A DNA stretch of 48,340 nucleotides. Origin: Actinomycetota bacterium. GTDB taxonomy: Bacteria; Actinomycetota; Nitriliruptoria; Nitriliruptorales; JAHWKO01. The stretch spans positions 1-48,340 of the forward strand of contig JAHWKW010000021.1 of NCBI GenBank assembly GCA_019347675.1, in the 5' to 3' direction. A model generated the notes under the pieces. It saw only the letters and a list, made by a program, of their open reading frames with translations, was not told the DNA's origin and ran no database searches. Every line of letters starts with the position of its first letter. Position 1 is the first letter of the stretch. A program made the translations under genes and the position numbers. Positions 27,801 to 36,023 of the stretch are shown here, piece by piece.

Positions 27801-28041
27801 CGTGCGGTGGAAGCCGCTGCCCGAGCAGCCGATCGGTTGGGACCCGGACCTCGATGACGGGGTGCGGTTGAACATCCGCCCGTTCGTCGAAGCCGATGTG
27901 TTGGCAGGCCCGTCGTCGGTGCCGCGGGTGCATTGGAGGAAGGATCGGGGCAAGAACCCAGACGGGTCCGACCGGCGCAACGACCTGCACTACACCATCG
28001 CCGAGAAGCAACAAGCACGCCAGAAGGCCGGCAAGGCATGA
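24853..28041 (+). CDS. pglX: PglX-type BREX adenine methyltransferase
   Basis: The 1062-residue N6-adenine DNA methyltransferase has the SAM-binding motif DPCCGSGHF (268-276) and the catalytic NPPY (459-462, in IATNPPYLGRG). N-terminal helices (about 1-260) are followed by the methyltransferase core, then a target-recognition region (about 550-760) and a C-terminal helical part. PglX marks host DNA at a non-palindromic site and also helps recognise phage DNA in BREX. The stretch at about 26180-27120 has a clearly lower GC content than the rest (some 60-base lines below 50%, against about 75% upstream), pointing to an exchanged recognition domain. It overlaps pglZ by ATGA. Confidence 0.92.
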   Translation: MRALSSDLRRQLESAVLAGRGAAEVGVRAAMQRLGLPDQPKPSYLDEREARLRKALLAKRRQLGGDFEVLVWEAAYEQWHRLLFARFLAENGLLRHPEFDAPVTLAECEELAEELAEPDGWSVAARFAAEILPGIFRLEDPCVQLRLAPEHRVGLERIVEGVPVEVFAADDSLGWVYQYWQSERKDQVNTSEVKIGGADLGPLTQLFTENYMVRCLLENSLGAWWAARHPDSPLVKEFEFLRFDDDGQPAAGSFDGWPDTVAEVTVMDPCCGSGHFLVEAFGMLRRMRAEEEELGPVAAQDAVLADNLFGLELDPRCVQIAMFAVALAAWKQGGGWRRLPTPNIACSGIPAKAPLEEWTALADGDERLQRALERLHALFKDADTLGSLIDPRRVAEMANAAGLQRSFQDVDFDEVAPLLEKAAARETDDPATAVLGADAAGIARAASLLSRSYTLIATNPPYLGRGSHGELLQQHLDRNYPAGADELGAAFFLRSLDLLTLNGSASAVLPQNLLYLKAHSSLRSRLRDLDLSMIARLGAGAFGSISGQVVQVALVIASLLIPESGSRIAWIEAREEPSPPRKARRLATGNPVRVQLQQPDKEMPFSPIQRAGLSQLSDFGRAWQGLVTGDTNRYVLNFWEVTTDPDVWQKYVIAPDFTAPYRGRTSLLRWERGRGALVKSGKAHNFNPERVLDRRGVLIAQSGSLSSTIYDGEPFNDASCPLIPKSDDDLPALWAYCSSDEYAEAIRSINQSIVVRPGYLTAVPFDVERWRAVATEEFPDGLPEPWSDDPTQWLFEGRPEVATEPLQVAVGRLVGYRWPEQPGEDDLDEFSDADGIVCLPPVGGELPAADRLTALLAGAYGDQWSPALLRKLLEQAGSKKKRLAGWLRDDFFKHHCKVFDNRPFVWQIADGRKDGFSALVNYHGLNRSGLEKLTYTYLGDWLERQRADAAEDVAGADVRLGAARKLKDKLERILEGEPPFDIYVRWKPLPEQPIGWDPDLDDGVRLNIRPFVEADVLAGPSSVPRVHWRKDRGKNPDGSDRRNDLHYTIAEKQQARQKAGKA

Positions 28042-30347
28042 CCGAAATCCTCCTCGACCAGATCGAGACCCACCTCCAGCAGGCGTTGACCTACAACGAG
28101 AACGCGGAGGTGGCTCCCGTGGCCCTGCTATGGCCCGACGGGGACGAGCAGTTCGTCGAGACCGTCGATGCGCTGCGCGATCGTCTGCCGTTGCTCACGC
28201 TTGGCGACCTCGACGAAGACATGCGGCGAGGGCCTTCCTACTGGCTCAGGTGTGCAGTGGCAGGGACGGTGGAGGTCGACCGCCCTGAAGGGGTGCCCGT
28301 CGTCTACTTGCCAGGCGTCCGCAGAGAAGATCTGCGTGCGATCGAGGACTGCCCCCGAGAACTCGCGCCGATTGCGGAGCTCCAGTACCGAGGGCAGTGG
28401 TTCGCGCATCCCAACGGCAGGGACTGGACCGTTCGAGGCTTGCTCTCGAACCGTGAACGTGGGCTCGGCCTCCAGCTGGCTGGCGACGCCGCGACCGGTG
28501 ACGCACTCCTCAATGCATTCGAACAGCTCCTCGCACTTCCGAGTCGGCGGCTCGCAGCCCAGTACATCGATGCCGAGTTCCTCCACCGGCTGCTCAACCC
28601 CGACCCGGTGGCGCGCCTCCTGGAGTGGCTCGATGACCCCACAGGTTTCCAACAGCGGCTCGGCACCAGGGAGTGGAAGGCGTTCGTTGGCCTAGGCCAG
28701 AGCGAGTTCGACTTCGACCCTGGGGCGGAAGGCGAGATTACCGGCGGCCGCCTCCTTGGTGAGCGTCGAGGGCGATGGTCGGAGGTGTGGAGCCGCTTCG
28801 AGCAGAGCCCTGAGCGCTACAGCGGTATCGAGGCGCGTCTACGCAAAGGAAAGCCCACGGACCAGCTGTTCGCTGGCCAGCCGGGTGCGTGGCCACAGGA
28901 CAACGAGGAAGCGGAGACCAGGCTCCGCCTTGCACTCCAGGATCTTGCCGAGGTCCCCGCCAGCGATGCGCGAGAAGCAATCGACAAACTCTGGAACGAG
29001 CACCGCGACCGGCGCAACTGGGTCTGGGCCAAGCTCGACCAGGCCCCGCTTGCTTTCGCGCTGGAACAGCTGCACCGACTCGGGCAAGCCACAAGTTCCG
29101 CTGTGACCGGGGACGTCGACGTCCTCGCCAACGCCTACGCTGACGACGGCTGGAAGGCTGACGATGCGCTTATAGCGGCCCTTCAGGCCGCGACGGGCGC
29201 ATCGGACCGCGAGGCGGTGGTGGCGGCCGCCAACGCGATCTACCGGCCCTGGGTCGACGCGAGCGCGCGTGCACTCCAACGCGCGATCGGTCCACTCGCG
29301 AACTCGGGCACCTACAGCCCGGGACCCAGTGCTTCGACCGACCCGGGGACCGTGACGGTGTTCGTCGACGGTCTGCGGCTTGACCTCGCTCACCGGTTAG
29401 GCGAACGTCTGGGCGGCCTGGACGTGCTGATCGAGATCGCCTTGGCGGCGCTTCCCACCGTGACCGAGACCGCGAAGCCCGTCCTGACACCCGTACCGGC
29501 GGGAAGTCTCGCGCCCGGCAAGGATCTCGGGCCGGTTCGGGCGAGTAGCGGGGCCAAGGCCACCATCAACGTCCTTCGTGGCTTCATGGCCGAGGCGGGC
29601 GTCCATGTCCTTCGAGGTGCCGAGACCGGCGACCCATCCGGGACCGCCTGGACCGAAACCGCGGACATCGACAAGCGCGGGCACGACTTCGGCGTGACCT
29701 TCGTCGACGAGCTCGACCGAGAGCTCGATGACATCGCCAAGCGCGTCAAGACGCTGCTCGATGCCGGGTGGGAACAGGTCGACGTGGTCACCGACCACGG
29801 CTGGCTGCTCCTGCCTGGGGGGACGGAGAGGGTAGATCTGCCGGCGGCGACGGTGGAGGTCAAGAAGGGCAGGTGCGCCCGCTTGAAGGACGGCGCAGAT
29901 GTCTCGGTGCCGACCGTCCCATGGCACTGGGACAGCAACGTTCGCATCGCCCTTGCCCCGGGTACGAGCTGCTTTCAAGAGAGCAAGGGGTACGAGCACG
30001 GGGGCGTGAGCCTGCAGGAGTGCGTTGTCCCGCGGCTCTCCGTCCGGCCTGGAGCTGTTCAGACGACGACCGGCGGCGCGGCGATCACGAAGGTCAAGTG
30101 GCTGGGCCTGATGTGCCGCGTCGAGTACGAGAACATCGCCCCCGGCGCCAAGGTCGACATCCGTGGCCGACCCGCGGATCCCAGCACGAGCGTCGCCGAG
30201 ACCGTCAAGGAGACCATCGGGTCCGGACGCCAGTCCCTCCACATCCCAGACGAGGAACTCGAGGGCGAGCCGGCGTACGTCGTGGTCGTCGCGGACGACG
30301 GCAGCATCCTAGCCCAACGTGATGTGGTGATCGGAGCCAACCGATGA
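28038..30347 (+). CDS. pglZ: PglZ-type BREX phosphatase-fold protein
   Basis: The 769 residues start at the ATG overlapping pglX. The PglZ domain lies in the C-terminal half. VFVDGLRLDL (D444, D449) supplies the first metal-binding strand, and VVTDHGWLLLPGG (D586, H587) the second cluster of the alkaline-phosphatase superfamily fold. The N-terminal 400 residues are mainly helical. The wording of these motifs resembles the type B group of type 1 PglZ proteins, which I hold as likely rather than certain. PglZ forms a complex with PglX in studied systems. It ends with an ATGA overlap to the brxL-kinase gene. Confidence 0.9.
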   Translation: MTEILLDQIETHLQQALTYNENAEVAPVALLWPDGDEQFVETVDALRDRLPLLTLGDLDEDMRRGPSYWLRCAVAGTVEVDRPEGVPVVYLPGVRREDLRAIEDCPRELAPIAELQYRGQWFAHPNGRDWTVRGLLSNRERGLGLQLAGDAATGDALLNAFEQLLALPSRRLAAQYIDAEFLHRLLNPDPVARLLEWLDDPTGFQQRLGTREWKAFVGLGQSEFDFDPGAEGEITGGRLLGERRGRWSEVWSRFEQSPERYSGIEARLRKGKPTDQLFAGQPGAWPQDNEEAETRLRLALQDLAEVPASDAREAIDKLWNEHRDRRNWVWAKLDQAPLAFALEQLHRLGQATSSAVTGDVDVLANAYADDGWKADDALIAALQAATGASDREAVVAAANAIYRPWVDASARALQRAIGPLANSGTYSPGPSASTDPGTVTVFVDGLRLDLAHRLGERLGGLDVLIEIALAALPTVTETAKPVLTPVPAGSLAPGKDLGPVRASSGAKATINVLRGFMAEAGVHVLRGAETGDPSGTAWTETADIDKRGHDFGVTFVDELDRELDDIAKRVKTLLDAGWEQVDVVTDHGWLLLPGGTERVDLPAATVEVKKGRCARLKDGADVSVPTVPWHWDSNVRIALAPGTSCFQESKGYEHGGVSLQECVVPRLSVRPGAVQTTTGGAAITKVKWLGLMCRVEYENIAPGAKVDIRGRPADPSTSVAETVKETIGSGRQSLHIPDEELEGEPAYVVVVADDGSILAQRDVVIGANR

Positions 30348-32794
30348 TGGCGCTCGACGACCTCGACCAGCTTGCGGCACGTGTCTTCGAGGGCTACCTC
30401 GTCAAGAAGGACCTCGCCCAACAGTTCCGCGGTCAGTACCCCGTACCGACCTACGTCGGCGAGTTCCTCCTCGGGCGTTACTGCGCCACCACCGACCCGA
30501 ACGAGATCGCCGAGGGGCTGGAGATCGTGCGGCGGTCGATGAGCGAACGCACCGTCCGGCCAGGCGAGGAGGAGCTGTTCAAGTCGCGGGCGCGGGAGAA
30601 GGGCGCGATCAAGATCATCGATCTCCTCCGCGCGCGCCTCCACGCGTCGTCCGACAGTTACAAGGCCGAGCTGCCAAGCCTGCAGCTGAAGAACATCCAC
30701 ATCTCCGCGGACCTGGTCAACCAGCACGATCGCATGCTGACGGGCGGGTTCTACGCAGAGGTCACCCTCAACTACATGGCGGCCTTCGCGCGCGAGGATC
30801 GGGACTCACCGTTCATCATCGACTCCATCCGGCCGATCCAGATGTCCACTCGCGATGCGCTGCTGACGTTCATCGAGGGGCGCAGAGAGTTCACGTTGGA
30901 GCAGTGGCGCCATCTGCTGTTGCGCAGCGTGGGGTTCGAGCCAGCAAAGCTGACCGCCCGCCAACAGGACATCCTGCTGTGCCGGATGGTCCCGTTCGTC
31001 GTTAACAACTACAACATGGTGGAGCTCGGACCGCGGGGGTCCGGCAAGTCCCATCTTTTCCAGCAGATCTCACCCTACTCGCACCTCGTCTCGGGGGGTC
31101 GGGCGAGTGTCGCCAACATGTTCGTCCACCTCGGCACCGGCAAGCGCGGTCTCGTCGCGCAGTACGACGTCGTCTGCTTCGACGAAGTGTCCGGTGTCCA
31201 GTTCGACTCCAAAGAAGGGGTGAACATCCTCAAGGGCTACATGGAGTCGGGGGAGTTCAGCCGTGGTCGCGAGTCGATCAAGGCCACCGGCGGAATCGTC
31301 ATGGTGGGGAACTTCGACGTCGACGTGGAGGACCAGCTGCGCAAGGGTCACCTCCTCGAGTCGTTGCCCAAGGAGATGCGTGACGACACCGCGTTCATGG
31401 ATCGCCTGCACGCCTACCTGCCCGGTTGGGACGTCCCCAAGCTCGGCCCGGCGTACTTCACCGACCACTTCGGTTTCGTCAGTGACTTCCTCGCTGAGTG
31501 CTGGACGCACCTGCGCAACACGAGCCGGCTCGACGCGATCCGGGGCCGTGTTGAATGGGGCAGTCACCTCTCGGGCCGCGACCGCAAGGCTGCGGAGAAT
31601 ACGATGAACGGCCTCCTGAAGCTGCTCTACCCGGATCCGGAGACCGAGGTCCCCGCCGAGTTCCTGGACTGGGCCGCCCGCCTCGCCGTCGAGCTTCGCC
31701 GGCGCGTCAAGGAACAACAGGCGTTCATCGGAGAGGCCGAGTTCGGCAACGTCGACCTTTCCTACTCCGTCGACGGCGGGCCACAGAACGTCGTCGTCTG
31801 CGACGAGTCGCTCCGTTACCGGCGCGCGGCCCGCGACTCGGTGTCGCAGGCAGACGAAGAGCCCTCGCTCCCAGCGCCGGATCCCCAAGAGGTTGCCACA
31901 TCCGCAGCCACCGTCTCACGTGCCTACGACGTCGGGGACGCGGTCGCCGCCCGGTTCGAAGTTGAGGCGGTCTTGGGCAGCGGCGGGTTCTCGCGCGTCT
32001 ACAAGGTCCGCGACCGGGTGGAAGACGTCCCACGAGCGCTCAAGCTGTTCGAAAGCGCGGCCGGTTACGACGCCGTCCGTCGCGAGATCAACGCGTTGAG
32101 GAGGGTGAACCACCCTCACGTCGTGGAGGTGATCTGGGCCGACAAGACCCCGGAGGGCGAGTGGTACCTCATCATGGAGTTCGTCGAGGGGGACCTGCTC
32201 ACCGAGTACGCATCCGGCGAGAAGCACCTCCGAGACCGTGAGGCCGTCGACCTTGCCCTCGACATCCTCGACGCGCTCGTGGCGATCCACCCGGACTCCT
32301 CGAGACTCGAGGAACTGGAAGAGAAGCGTCGCGACGGCGAACTCTCCCCGGACGAGTACTACGAGAAGCAGGAACTGCACGACCAAGGACTGGTACACCG
32401 CGACATCAAGCCCCAGAACATCGTGCTGACGCGGTCGGGCGCCAAACTGCTCGACTTCAACATCGCGTCGCGCGTCGGTGATCCGGTCCGGACCGTCTCA
32501 GGCACGCCCCCGTACCAGCCGCCCGACGTCGACTACACCCGCTGGGACGTCTCCACGGACCTCTTCGCTGTGGGCGTCACCCTGTACGAGCTGCTCTGCA
32601 ACGGCCAGCACCCGTATCCGGGCGGGCAGCCCATGACAGGTGAGCAGGTACGCGACCCACGGGGCACCAGGCCCGAGCTCGACGCCAAGCTCGCCGAGTT
32701 CCTCGTCCGCGCTTGCGCCCCCTACCGGGAGGACCGGTTCGCCACCGCAGCTCAAATGAAGAGTGAGCTTGAGGTCATCAGGACCGAGATGTAG
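30344..32794 (+). CDS. brxL: BrxL AAA+ domain fused to a Ser/Thr protein kinase
   Basis: The protein has 816 residues. Residues 1-480 are a good BrxL: FEGYLVKKDL at the start, Walker A GPRGSGKSH (229-237), Walker B VVCFDE (276-281), GYMESGEFSRG (298-308), and HAYLPGWDVPK (356-366). In ordinary BrxL the AAA+ part is followed by a Lon-like domain. Here a linker (about 480-535) leads to a kinase: glycine loop GSGGFSRV (545-552), K567 in ALKLF, E581, HRDIKPQN (685-692), D704 in a DFN variant of DFG, and GTPPYQPPD (720-728). All catalytic residues are present. A charged insert of about 30 residues (about 650-680) precedes the HRD motif. No Lon Ser-Lys dyad region is seen. The kinase resembles PglW-type enzymes, which is inference. 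Confidence 0.93.
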   Translation: MMALDDLDQLAARVFEGYLVKKDLAQQFRGQYPVPTYVGEFLLGRYCATTDPNEIAEGLEIVRRSMSERTVRPGEEELFKSRAREKGAIKIIDLLRARLHASSDSYKAELPSLQLKNIHISADLVNQHDRMLTGGFYAEVTLNYMAAFAREDRDSPFIIDSIRPIQMSTRDALLTFIEGRREFTLEQWRHLLLRSVGFEPAKLTARQQDILLCRMVPFVVNNYNMVELGPRGSGKSHLFQQISPYSHLVSGGRASVANMFVHLGTGKRGLVAQYDVVCFDEVSGVQFDSKEGVNILKGYMESGEFSRGRESIKATGGIVMVGNFDVDVEDQLRKGHLLESLPKEMRDDTAFMDRLHAYLPGWDVPKLGPAYFTDHFGFVSDFLAECWTHLRNTSRLDAIRGRVEWGSHLSGRDRKAAENTMNGLLKLLYPDPETEVPAEFLDWAARLAVELRRRVKEQQAFIGEAEFGNVDLSYSVDGGPQNVVVCDESLRYRRAARDSVSQADEEPSLPAPDPQEVATSAATVSRAYDVGDAVAARFEVEAVLGSGGFSRVYKVRDRVEDVPRALKLFESAAGYDAVRREINALRRVNHPHVVEVIWADKTPEGEWYLIMEFVEGDLLTEYASGEKHLRDREAVDLALDILDALVAIHPDSSRLEELEEKRRDGELSPDEYYEKQELHDQGLVHRDIKPQNIVLTRSGAKLLDFNIASRVGDPVRTVSGTPPYQPPDVDYTRWDVSTDLFAVGVTLYELLCNGQHPYPGGQPMTGEQVRDPRGTRPELDAKLAEFLVRACAPYREDRFATAAQMKSELEVIRTEM

Positions 32795-32872
32795 AGGCAG
32801 GGGCGGGCATGCGGCGACGGTGATTTCCAACGCGGCGAGGGCAGCGACGCGCCAGCCCGGCGTCGACTGTGC

Positions 32873-33529
32873 TTACCAATCGGCCTCTCGAGCCATCGCG
32901 GCCTGGAACTCAGCGATGTTCTCCAGGGCCGACATCACACCCCCGGACAGAAGGTTGAACGCTGACCGGAAGTGCTCGTGCATCGCGACGATGTCTACGT
33001 GAGCCTGGAGATCATCCGGCTTGGAGAGAAGCGGCCGGGGTGCGTCCACGAATGTCCCATTAGCAGCCCTCACCTTGGCGTACCTAAATGTTTCGCCAGT
33101 GGGATCGAGTTCGTGAATCGATATGAGAGCACTGTGAGTTTCCGGCGGCAGCTTCTCCTCGCCGAGCCGAGTCAGGAGCCCATCCAAGCGGGTCGTAAGC
33201 CGATGAAGATTGTGCCTGGCTTCCCGCGCCAACCAGTCGTCGATGGCAGCGCGGTCAACCTTCGCATCGCGGTGGCCCTCGGCACGGAGTCGGGCTCCGC
33301 ACTCTCGTATTGCAGCCTTGAGGACGAGTTCAAGGGCGTGCCTATGGTTGAACACCAGTGGTTCGAATAGCAGGTCGTTTGGGCCACGGTGGACCCAGTG
33401 CTCGACGATCAGATCAGCGGCGTCAGCGAAGCCGAGGGCGATCGCATGGTCATCGTGCCGTTCGACTACGGCGTTCAGGCGCCAGTTGCCAGCCGGCCCA
33501 ACGGGTCCGAACACTCTCGGCTTCGTCAT
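32873..33529 (-). CDS. Helical hypothetical protein, possibly HEPN-like
   Basis: The 218 residues start at an ATG with AGGAGG 13 bases upstream. The central helix LVFNHRHALELVLKAAIREC followed by a second helix with HNLHRLTTRLDGLL resembles HEPN-type four-helix proteins, in which a mobile H-x-x-E-L helix packs against a later R/H-bearing helix. No full R-x4-H motif is seen, so nuclease activity cannot be claimed. It converges on the BREX operon with 78 bases between. It may be a BREX passenger gene or simply a neighbour. Confidence 0.55.
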   Translation of the reverse strand: MTKPRVFGPVGPAGNWRLNAVVERHDDHAIALGFADAADLIVEHWVHRGPNDLLFEPLVFNHRHALELVLKAAIRECGARLRAEGHRDAKVDRAAIDDWLAREARHNLHRLTTRLDGLLTRLGEEKLPPETHSALISIHELDPTGETFRYAKVRAANGTFVDAPRPLLSKPDDLQAHVDIVAMHEHFRSAFNLLSGGVMSALENIAEFQAAMAREADW

Positions 33530-33931
33530 TTTCGGAGTATTCCCTCCTGTGAAGCGGTAGCTAGGTGAGCGGCCGACGTCAGGGTCGTTGACTGCACGAC
33601 GGCGCCGACCGCAGCGCCTCCCGCGCTGCGGTACTTCCGGGAACCTTTGCCGTTAGATGAATGAAGAGGCCAGGAGCCCAGCCGCACTTCCGCTCTGGCG
33701 GTGCGCTGACACCGATTCCGGCCCCATTTTGGCTTGAAACATCACCTCTCATGGTTGGCTGGTGGCCCGAGGCCGAGCCCGCGGTGTTAAAGACAAGGTT
33801 GCGTGACGTCATGCTGTCTCTGGCGGCGCCATCCGATCCGACAAGGATACGGAATCGGAAGTAGCAAGGCGGAAGTGCGCGTGCTGCTGCCTGCAGCCCG
33901 GAGGTCCTCGTTCCTCTTACACTCACCTCAT
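33530..33931. other. Gene-poor stretch before the group II intron
   Basis: Frames here lack protein-like composition in both directions. The first bases hold the ribosome site of the leftward gene. A minus-strand frame runs through from inside the intron to 33579 but has no start of its own outside the intron, and looks accidental. The stretch may be degraded exon sequence. Confidence 0.4.
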
Positions 33932-34435
33932 GTTGCGTCCTGGAAGCTGCGTCGTACCCGCGGGTGGAAGTCCCGACCGGGTAGACACCGGAGTGCCCGG
34001 CAGCAGGCCCCAGTTTGTCGTCGAGAGGCGGCAGGCCGAGCGGGGTGTCGAAAGCCTCTTTGGAGGGAGCGGGCACGCGGGCCGTAGCGTGAAGCGAATC
34101 CTGCAGCCTCGTCAGAGAAACAATGGGGAAGCCGAGCCGCTCATGTCACGGCGAAGGCCATGTCCCGCAGGCCCGGTTCCGCGGTCAGCCTGTGGGATTC
34201 CTCCGGGGTACGGGGAGCGGCACGTGTGCAAGGGACGGCGCGGAACAGGAGAGGCCCGTCTGCCTGGCCTACGTCGGGCGAAGACCGATGCGATAAGCCG
34301 ATGGTGAAACGCAGCGGAGGGCAGCGGGAGTCCGACGGGGTCGTAGTACCGCTACGAGCCGGGGGACAACACAACCCCCGGTCAGGGAAGGGCCCTGACT
34401 TTGGTCACGTGAGCGACGCGGGTACGCGCAAGGGC

Positions 34436-35172
34436 ATGGCCGGGACCGCCCGGTCCAACCACCCCGGCTCGGATAACCGGGTCGAACTTCATCAGTTGGC
34501 GCCGGTGGACAACGTGCGACGCCTGCAACGCAAGCTATGGGCTGCGGCCAAGCAGTCCCCGGAGCGGCGTTTCCCGACCGGCGCTGGCATCCACGCGACG
34601 GAGTGCTGGTCCGCTACGCGGACGACTTCGTCGTGATGTGCCGCAACCAGGCGCAGGCCGAGTCCGCGCTGGCAAGGCCCGGGCCATCCTGGCCGGGCAG
34701 GGTCTGGAGCTTCATCCGGAGAAGACGAAGGTCGTTGACCTACGGGAAGGCACCGACGGGTTCAACTTCCTGGGCTGCCACTTCCATGCTCGTGTGTCGG
34801 GTCGGCTGCTGGAGCGCGGCATCCGCCGCTACTACCTGCACCGGTGGCCCTCACAACGGTCGATGAAGCGCGCACGCGCCAGGATCAGAGCCCTCACCGG
34901 CCGCAACCGAGCCCACCAGGACATCCGGGACGTGATCGCGCTGATCAACCCGATCCTGCGTGGGTGGGGCAACTACTTCCGCACCGGAAACGCCTCGAAG
35001 AAGTTCAACCAGCTCGATGGCTACGTCTGGCGGCGGCTGCGACGGCTCATGGTGGCTCGTTACGGTCGCAACCTGCACGCCGGTCGGGCTGACGCCTGGA
35101 CTCGCGAGTGGGTTCGAGGAACACGGGCTGCACCGCCTCCGAGGCACCGTCCGCTATCCGGGAGCTGCGTAA
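34436..35172 (+). pseudogene. Broken group II intron reverse transcriptase/maturase
   Basis: The protein is spread over all three frames. The N-terminal segment VRRLQRKLWAAAKQSPERRF lies in one frame. After a deletion of RT blocks 1-4, VLVRYADDFVVMCRNQ (catalytic YADD) lies in a second. LHPEKTKVVD, FNFLGCHFHARV and the maturase segment ILRGWGNYFRTGNASKKFNQ lie in a third. The true C-terminus GLHRLRGTVRYPGAA returns to the second frame and ends at 35172. The junctions are near 34580, 34675 and 35110. The enzyme cannot be made. Confidence 0.85.
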
Positions 35173-35194
35173 CCATGCCAAGAAGACCATCGGT

Positions 35195-35228
35195 AAGCCG
35201 TGTGCGGGAGAACCGCACGCACGGATTG
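35195..35228 (+). ncRNA. Group II intron domain V
   Basis: The AGC catalytic triad (35196-35198) opens a hairpin. CCGTGTGCGG (35198-35207) pairs with CCGCAC and ACGG (35213-35224), separated by the conserved two-base bulge, with a GAGA-type loop. This 34-nt shape is the most conserved part of group II introns and fixes the 3' end of the element. It appears intact even though the intron's protein is dead. Confidence 0.85.
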
Positions 35229-35279
35229 AAAGGGGAAAGCGGAAACGGGCCCTCATGGGCACCGCGCCGCTGACTACCA

Positions 35280-35759
35280 ATGGATCCGGGCCCTGACGCT
35301 GTTGAGCGACGGGATCAGCTAGTTCGCGAGGCTTGCCGACAGGCAGGTCTACGGCTCGCTGCTTCGACGACTCCAGACACCGCCCTGATCGCCACCGGCG
35401 AAATCCTCTTCTGGGTCGTAGCGGCTGACGACAGCATGTTGAGATCTCGCCCCGGCTATGCCGCCTACCGCAACGAGGAGAGCGAGGATCGGAGGCTACT
35501 GATGCAAGGGCTCCGGTACCCGCGAAATGTCCTGGCGCATGAGTCTGAAGCCTGGGAGTTCGGTACCGCCGACGTGTACATCGACGTCTACACGAACATC
35601 TACGGGGTGTGGGTGTGGACGGATCTCGGCCCTCCGCGCCGTGCCGTGGACAGCGTCCTCGCCCAGCACGCCGCCTACCACACGCGCCTTGCAGGTCAGC
35701 CCGTGATTACGACAACGCGACAGGCCTTGGCGATGCTCGAGGAGTACTGGAATCGCTAA
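35280..35759 (+). CDS. Hypothetical protein with an RNxxxH (HEPN-like) motif
   Basis: The 159 residues start at the ATG that lies 2-3 bases after the group II intron. The helix LIATGEILFWVVAADD and the segment GLRYPRNVLAHESE (R82, H87) form the R-x4-H signature seen in HEPN ribonucleases and related domains. The C-terminal half is Trp/Tyr-rich with a final helix. The intron may have inserted just before this gene, or may have split it and left only this exon. I do not recognise a named family. Confidence 0.55.
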   Translation: MDPGPDAVERRDQLVREACRQAGLRLAASTTPDTALIATGEILFWVVAADDSMLRSRPGYAAYRNEESEDRRLLMQGLRYPRNVLAHESEAWEFGTADVYIDVYTNIYGVWVWTDLGPPRRAVDSVLAQHAAYHTRLAGQPVITTTRQALAMLEEYWNR

Positions 35760-36023
35760 GCATCTCTGGCCTCCGTCCCGTCACGCAGGTGTGTCGCCGG
35801 CCTGGGGGGAGGCCGACCCGAATTCCAACAGGACCCCCTCGGCCCTCCGATCGTCAAGTCGCCCCGGTCGCGCACAAGCATAGGGACATACGTTCAGGCC
35901 CAACTGGGGAAGCCTCCGGAAGTTCCCCCAACGCCATCGAGGATGTTGCGTTGACGATCACATCGGCGACCGCCCGCGCGGGGCTGTAAGGGCGAAATCC
36001 ATGTCGGGTCGGTGGAGCATCGC
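35760..36023. other. Convergent intergenic gap
   Basis: There are 264 bases between the HEPN-like gene and the convergent recombinase gene. I see no supported gene, RNA or strong hairpin. Confidence 0.35.

Larger units (their letters stand above)
33932..35277 (+). mobile_element. Decayed group II intron
   Basis: The region opens near TTGCGTCCTGG, a plausible variant of the GUGYG intron start, and continues with the GC-rich, structured, GGAAGTCC-bearing leader typical of domain I. It contains a broken reverse transcriptase/maturase frame (listed separately), then a textbook domain V (35195-35228) and a domain VI-like stretch ending near CTGACTAC at about 35277. At about 1.35 kb it is short for an ORF-bearing intron, because the reverse transcriptase core is deleted. 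Both boundaries are estimates of plus or minus 10 bases. Confidence 0.75.

Noticed and set aside
30344-32794. The BrxL-kinase fusion being two genes joined by a misread stop
   Set aside because: The frame is uninterrupted through a sensible Pro/Ala/Glu linker with no start or ribosome site before the kinase. An assembly error cannot be excluded from sequence alone, but nothing suggests it.
33579-34076. Minus-strand frame of 165 residues across the start of the group II intron
   Set aside because: It overlaps structured intron RNA, has no protein-like pattern and no ribosome site.
35195-35228. tRNA-like or CRISPR-like hairpin
   Set aside because: The AGC triad, two-base bulge and GAGA loop fit group II domain V, and no spacer-repeat pattern is present.
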